Shown: positions 5,497 through 8,861 of the stretch, piece after piece
Numbering within the stretch: the stretch's first letter is position 1
Layout of the letters: each line of letters starts with the position of its first letter
Notes under the pieces: generated by a model
What the model was told of the DNA's origin: nothing
Seen by the model: the letters and a program-made list of their open reading frames with translations, nothing else
The model's database searches: none
Program-made: the position numbers and the translations under genes
NCBI GenBank assembly: GCA_021784255.1
Contig: JAJXSZ010000116.1
Coordinates: forward strand, 1-8,861
Direction of reading: 5' to 3'
Length of the DNA stretch: 8,861 nt
Origin: Pseudomonadota bacterium
Lineage (GTDB): Bacteria; Pseudomonadota; Alphaproteobacteria; Acetobacterales; Acetobacteraceae

Positions 5497-6675
5497 ATGA
5501 CGCTCCTTCCGCGTCCGGACCTGCGTCCGGCCACCCCCCACTTCTCATCCGGGCCTTGCGCCAAACGACCGGGCTGGTCGCTGGAAGCGCTCGCCGGCGC
5601 GCAGCTCGCGCGCAGCCATCGCGCCCGCGAGCCGAAGGCCCGCCTCGCCGAGGTGATCACGCGCTCGCGCGCCATCCTCGGCATGCCGGCGGACTGGCGG
5701 CTCGGCATCGTGCCCGGCTCCGATACCGGCGCGGTCGAGATGGCGCTGTGGTCGCTGCTCGGCGCGCGGCCGGTCGATATCCTGGCCTTCGAGAGTTTTT
5801 CCGCCGGCTGGGCGAACGATGTTGTCAAGCAGTTGAAGCTGGCCGAGGCGCGGGTGCTGGACGCGCCTTATGGCGAGCTGCCGGACCTCGGCGCCGTCGA
5901 TCCCGCGCATGACCTGGTGCTGGCGTGGAACGGCACCACCTCCGGCGTGCGCCTGCCGGGCGGCGATTTCATCAGCGCCGATCGCGCCGGGCTGGTGATC
6001 GCCGACGCGACCTCGGCGGCGTTCGCGATGGACCTGCCGTGGGACCGGCTCGATGTCGTCACCTGGTCCTGGCAGAAAGTGCTGGGCGGGGAGGCGGCGC
6101 ACGGGATGCTGGCCCTCTCGCCGCGGGCGGTCGAGCGGCTGCTCACGCACCGGCCGGCCTGGCCGCTGCCCAAGGTGTTCCGTCTCGTTTCGGGAGGGAA
6201 ACTGGCTGAGGGCGTCTTCAAGGGCGAGACCATCAACACGCCGAGCATGCTTGCCGTCGAGGACGCGCTCGACGGGCTGCGCTGGGCCGAGCGGATCGGC
6301 GGGCGCGCGGCGCTGATCGCGAGGAGCGAGGCCAATCTCGCCGCGGTGGCGCGCTGGGTCGCGGCGCGCGAGTGGGTGGAGTTCCTGGCGCGCCGGCCCG
6401 AGACGCGCTCGCCGACCTCGATCTGCCTCAGGCTCACCGCGCCGTGGTTCACGGCCCTCGATGCCGCCGCTCAGGCGGAGGCGGCGAAGCGGCTCGCCGC
6501 GCTGCTGGAGGCGGAGGGCGTCGCCTACGACATCGCCAGCTACCGCGATGCGCCGCCGGGGCTGCGCATCTGGGGTGGTTCCACCATCGAAACGTCCGAC
6601 ATCGAGGCGCTGCTGCCCTGGCTCGACTGGGCCGCGGCCGAGCTCGCCGAAACCTATGCCAGGAAGGTTGCCTGA
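5497..6675 (+). CDS. serC: Phosphoserine aminotransferase
   Basis: PLP enzyme that transaminates 3-phosphohydroxypyruvate with glutamate to 3-phosphoserine, second step of serine synthesis; the same enzyme often serves the DXP-dependent pyridoxal phosphate route on 4-phosphohydroxythreonine. The 392 residues belong to the class V aminotransferase fold: substrate loop FSSGPCAKRPGW (16-27), PGSDTGA (73-79) and NGTTSG (145-150) contacting the cofactor and substrate, D170 in VIADATSAAF for the PLP ring nitrogen, Schiff-base K194 in WSWQKVLGGE, and KGETINTPSM (242-251) from the neighbouring subunit. HFSSGPCAKRPGW and the length mark the form common in alphaproteobacteria and Methanosarcina, longer than E. 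coli SerC (about 362). ATG 5497 has a good Shine-Dalgarno, AGGGAGA, six bases upstream, which the leader hairpin can occlude. Ends 3 nt before serA. Confidence 0.97.
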   Translation: MTLLPRPDLRPATPHFSSGPCAKRPGWSLEALAGAQLARSHRAREPKARLAEVITRSRAILGMPADWRLGIVPGSDTGAVEMALWSLLGARPVDILAFESFSAGWANDVVKQLKLAEARVLDAPYGELPDLGAVDPAHDLVLAWNGTTSGVRLPGGDFISADRAGLVIADATSAAFAMDLPWDRLDVVTWSWQKVLGGEAAHGMLALSPRAVERLLTHRPAWPLPKVFRLVSGGKLAEGVFKGETINTPSMLAVEDALDGLRWAERIGGRAALIARSEANLAAVARWVAAREWVEFLARRPETRSPTSICLRLTAPWFTALDAAAQAEAAKRLAALLEAEGVAYDIASYRDAPPGLRIWGGSTIETSDIEALLPWLDWAAAELAETYARKVA

Positions 6676-6678
6676 GCC

Positions 6679-8280
6679 ATGACCAAGCATGCCAAGCCGA
6701 AAGTCCTGATCGCCGACAAGCTGTCCCCTGCCGCGGTGGAGATCTTCAAGCGCCGCGGCATCGAGGTGGATGTGAAGCCGGGGCTGTCGCCGGCCGATCT
6801 GCGCGCCATCATCGGTGCCTATGACGGGCTCGCCGTCCGCTCCTCGACCAAGGTGACGAAGGAGCTGCTGGCCGAGGCGAAGAAGCTCAAGGTGGTGGGG
6901 CGCGCGGGCATCGGCGTCGACAATGTCGATGTGAAGTCGGCGACCGCCGCCGGCGTCGTGGTGATGAACACGCCCTACGGCAACGCCATCACCACTGCCG
7001 AGCACGCGATCGCGATGATGTTCGCGCTGGCGCGCCAGATCCCCGAGGCGAGCGCCTCGACCAAGGCCGGGAAGTGGGAGAAGAACCGCTTCATGGGCGC
7101 CGAGCTCTACGGCAAGGTGCTGGGGCTGATCGGCTGCGGCAATATCGGCTCCATCGTCGCCGACCGCGCGCAGGGGCTGAAGATGCGCGTCATCGCCAGC
7201 GACCCCTACCTGACGGAGAAGCGCGCCCTCGAGCTCGGCGTCGAGAAAGCCGATCTCGATACGCTTCTGCAACAGGCTGACATCATCACCCTGCACGCCC
7301 CGCTCACCGAGGGGACGCGCAACATCCTCTCGCGCGAGAACCTGGGCAAGACGCGGCAGGGCGTGCGCATCATCAATTGTGCGCGCGGCGGCCTCGTCGA
7401 CGAAGCGGCGCTGGCGGAGCTGATCAAGGCCGGGCACATCGCCGGCGCCGCACTCGACGTGTTCGAGACCGAGCCAGCGACGGCGAGCCCGCTCTTCGCG
7501 CTCGAGAACGTCGTCTGCACGCCGCATCTCGGCGCCGCGACCAGCGAGGCGCAGGAGAACGTGGCGCTGCAGGTCGCCGAGCAGATGAGCGACTTCCTGC
7601 TGACTGGCGCGGTGACGAACGCGATCAACATGCCGAGCGTCAGCGCCGAGGAGGCGCCGCGCCTCGCCCCCTACATGGAGTTGTGCCGGCTGCTCGGCAC
7701 CTTCGCCGGCCAGCTCACGGCAGCCCAGGACGCCACCATCGAGAAGGTCGCGATCGAGTACGAGGGCCACGCCGCGAGGCTGAACCACCGGCCGCTGACC
7801 GCGGCCGCTCTGGCCGGCGTGCTGGGGCCGATGCTGGAAGGGGCGAACATGGTCAACGCGCCGGTGCTCGCGCATGAGCGCGGCATCGACGTCGCCGAGA
7901 CGGTGCACGACCGCGACAGCGAGTATCAGACGCTGGTGCGCATCGCCATCACCACCGACCGCCAGACCCGCAGCGTCGCCGGCACGCTGTTCGCCGGCGT
8001 GCGGCCACGCATCGTCGAGATCAAGGGCATCCCGGTCGAGGCCGATTTCGCGCGGCACATGCTCTACGTGACCAACCAGGACAAGCCGGGCTTCATCGGT
8101 CGCTTCGGCGCGACGCTGGCCGGCGCGGGGATCAACATCGCCACCTTCCATCTCGGCCGCGCCGAGGCCGGGGGCGATGCGATCTGCATGGTCTCGGTCG
8201 ACGAGAAGGTGCCGGAGGAGGTGCTGGCGATGGTGCGCACGCTGCCGCTGGTAGTGCAGGCGACGACGCTCAACTTCTGA
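6679..8280 (+). CDS. serA: D-3-phosphoglycerate dehydrogenase
   Basis: Oxidises 3-phosphoglycerate to 3-phosphohydroxypyruvate with NAD+, the committed step of serine synthesis, and passes product to SerC. The 533 residues are the long form. A split substrate-binding domain (about 1-100 and 285-315) flanks the nucleotide-binding domain (about 100-285) with GCGNIG (152-157) and D175 for the NAD ribose. The catalytic residues R236 (NCARGG), E265 (VFETEP) and H283 (TPHLGAAT) are present. An intervening domain follows at about 320-455, then a C-terminal ACT domain (about 461-533, YVTNQDKPGFIGRFGATLA). ACT domains in this family bind serine, so feedback inhibition is plausible. E. coli SerA (about 410 aa) lacks the intervening domain. 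AGGAAGG at 6661-6667, inside the end of serC, is the ribosome binding site with 11-nt spacing. Same operon as serC; serB is not in the window. Confidence 0.98.
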   Translation: MTKHAKPKVLIADKLSPAAVEIFKRRGIEVDVKPGLSPADLRAIIGAYDGLAVRSSTKVTKELLAEAKKLKVVGRAGIGVDNVDVKSATAAGVVVMNTPYGNAITTAEHAIAMMFALARQIPEASASTKAGKWEKNRFMGAELYGKVLGLIGCGNIGSIVADRAQGLKMRVIASDPYLTEKRALELGVEKADLDTLLQQADIITLHAPLTEGTRNILSRENLGKTRQGVRIINCARGGLVDEAALAELIKAGHIAGAALDVFETEPATASPLFALENVVCTPHLGAATSEAQENVALQVAEQMSDFLLTGAVTNAINMPSVSAEEAPRLAPYMELCRLLGTFAGQLTAAQDATIEKVAIEYEGHAARLNHRPLTAAALAGVLGPMLEGANMVNAPVLAHERGIDVAETVHDRDSEYQTLVRIAITTDRQTRSVAGTLFAGVRPRIVEIKGIPVEADFARHMLYVTNQDKPGFIGRFGATLAGAGINIATFHLGRAEAGGDAICMVSVDEKVPEEVLAMVRTLPLVVQATTLNF

Positions 8281-8305
8281 GGCGCCGCCCGCGCGCCGGG
8301 GCGCC
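8281..8305. terminator. Hairpin between convergent serA and ohr, possible bidirectional terminator
   Basis: GGCGCC (8281-8286), starting right after the serA stop, pairs with GGCGCC (8300-8305), and the stem can extend by two further C-G pairs (8288-8289 with 8298-8299) past a bulged G. The gap between the two convergent genes is only 30 nt, so this is the only room for a shared terminator. There is no T-run on either side, so the call is tentative. Confidence 0.35.
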
Positions 8306-8310
8306 GGCTT

Positions 8311-8748
8311 CTATTCGACCTCGAGGGTGACGTCGATGTTGCCGCGGGTGGCGTGGCTGTAGGGGCAGATCTTCTCGTGTGCCTCGGCGACCAGCGCCGC
8401 GGCCTCGGCCCGCGGCAGGCCCGGCACCTTGACCAGGAGCCGGGCGGAGATGCCGAAGCCGCCGCCCTCGCGCGGGCCGACCGCGACGGTGCAGGTGACG
8501 GAGCTGCCGGCGACCGATTGCTTGTGCTGGCTGGCGACGAACTCGAGCGCACCGCCGAAGCAGGCGGCGTAGCCGGCGGCGAACAGGTGCTCGGGCGTGG
8601 TGGTGCCGGGCAGGCCCGGCCCGCCCATTTCCTTGCGCACCGAGAGGTTGACCGAAACCGAGCCGTCCGTGGTTTCGCTGTGGCCGTTGCGCCCGCCGGT
8701 GTTGATTGCGGTGGCGGAGGCGAGCGGCTTGATCGTGTGCGCGGCCAT
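8311..8748 (-). CDS. ohr: Organic hydroperoxide resistance protein, Ohr subfamily of OsmC/Ohr
   Basis: Small homodimeric thiol peroxidase that reduces organic and fatty-acid hydroperoxides; in studied species it is recycled by lipoylated proteins. The 145 residues match the Ohr subfamily rather than OsmC: GGRNGHSET (18-26) with catalytic R20, TTTPEHLFAAGYAACF (49-64) with E53 and peroxidatic C63, and KICPYSHATRGNIDV (126-140) with resolving C128. Length is normal for the family (about 140-145). The start at 8748 has a strong Shine-Dalgarno, AGGAG (8759-8755 on this strand), six bases upstream. It is convergent with serA and unrelated to it. Ohr genes are usually controlled by a peroxide-sensing MarR-type repressor OhrR; no ohrR lies in the window and I see no clear AT-rich palindromic operator in the ~110 bp upstream, so its regulation cannot be told from here. 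Confidence 0.96.
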   Translation of the reverse strand: MAAHTIKPLASATAINTGGRNGHSETTDGSVSVNLSVRKEMGGPGLPGTTTPEHLFAAGYAACFGGALEFVASQHKQSVAGSSVTCTVAVGPREGGGFGISARLLVKVPGLPRAEAAALVAEAHEKICPYSHATRGNIDVTLEVE

Positions 8749-8824
8749 GCGGATCTCCTGTGTTCGTGGGTCGGCGTCGGGGCCGATGTTTCGGGTGTGA
8801 ATGCGGGAGATGGGGGCGGGGGGT

Positions 8825-8861
8825 GGGTTGCGCCAGCCCTATCGGTTGGGCGGGTTGCGCC
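8825..8861. repeat. Direct repeat GGGTTGCGCC at the window edge, possible part of a dispersed intergenic repeat
   Basis: GGGTTGCGCC occurs at 8825-8834 and again at 8852-8861, 27 bp apart, with CCCTATCGGTTGGGC between them. The wording (TTGGGCGGGTTGCGCC) resembles the half-site of palindromic REP-like elements that recur between genes in many proteobacteria, whose other half would be GGCGCAACCCGCC. The window stops exactly where the second arm would begin, so this cannot be confirmed. It lies upstream of ohr on the minus strand. The sequence 8760-8824 shows no other recognisable signal. Confidence 0.4.

Noticed and set aside
5545..8151. 868-codon open frame on the minus strand opposite serC and serA
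   Set aside because: Same reason: shadow composition (repeated RHRG, HRRR and similar), and it covers two fully recognisable enzymes.
1..8861. A previously undescribed multi-gene system
   Set aside because: Every gene from 249 to 8748 belongs to a well-known housekeeping or stress family. Only the left-edge fragment is unknown, and nothing around it suggests a system.

Overview
The window is a very GC-rich chromosomal segment (around 70% G+C by eye, strongly G/C at third codon positions). It reads as housekeeping DNA of an alphaproteobacterium, most likely from the Rhodospirillales/Acetobacteraceae side. Three things point there: the ftsH-folP-glmM order with FtsH and FolP N-termini typical of that group, the serC-serA pair in which SerC is the form of phosphoserine aminotransferase usual in alphaproteobacteria, and a leader upstream of serC that matches the alphaproteobacterial serC RNA motif. 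The genus cannot be fixed from the sequence alone.

Layout. Positions 1-152 hold a glycine-rich, repeat-containing tail, probably the 3' end of an upstream gene. A short spacer then leads into four genes on the + strand: ftsH (membrane AAA+ zinc protease, 249-2168), folP (dihydropteroate synthase, 2228-3223), glmM (phosphoglucosamine mutase, 3233-4582) and thiD (HMP/HMP-P kinase, 4587-5369). The last three are almost contiguous (gaps of 9 and 4 nt) and probably form one transcript with ftsH. A 127-nt intergenic region (5370-5496) carries a GC-rich hairpin, a possible promoter and the serC leader RNA. It is followed by serC (5497-6675) and serA (6679-8280), 3 nt apart, which encode two of the three steps of serine synthesis from 3-phosphoglycerate. 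On the opposite strand, convergent with serA across a 30-nt gap, lies ohr (8311-8748), a thiol peroxidase against organic hydroperoxides. The last ~40 bp contain short direct repeats that look like the edge of a dispersed intergenic repeat.

How the genes work together. The first cluster combines membrane protein quality control (FtsH), folate synthesis (FolP), the route to UDP-GlcNAc for cell wall and lipid A (GlmM), and thiamine pyrimidine phosphorylation (ThiD). The shared theme is basic growth rather than one pathway; ftsH-folP-glmM is an old arrangement also found in E. coli. The second cluster makes serine; SerC may also supply pyridoxal phosphate synthesis. ohr is independent.

I see no mobile element, CRISPR array, tRNA/rRNA gene, toxin-antitoxin or defence system, and no unknown protein-coding gene apart from the fragment at the left edge. 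The most interesting signal is the serC leader, whose anti-Shine-Dalgarno strand has two competing pairing partners. The very long open frames on the minus strand are GC-driven shadows of the real genes.
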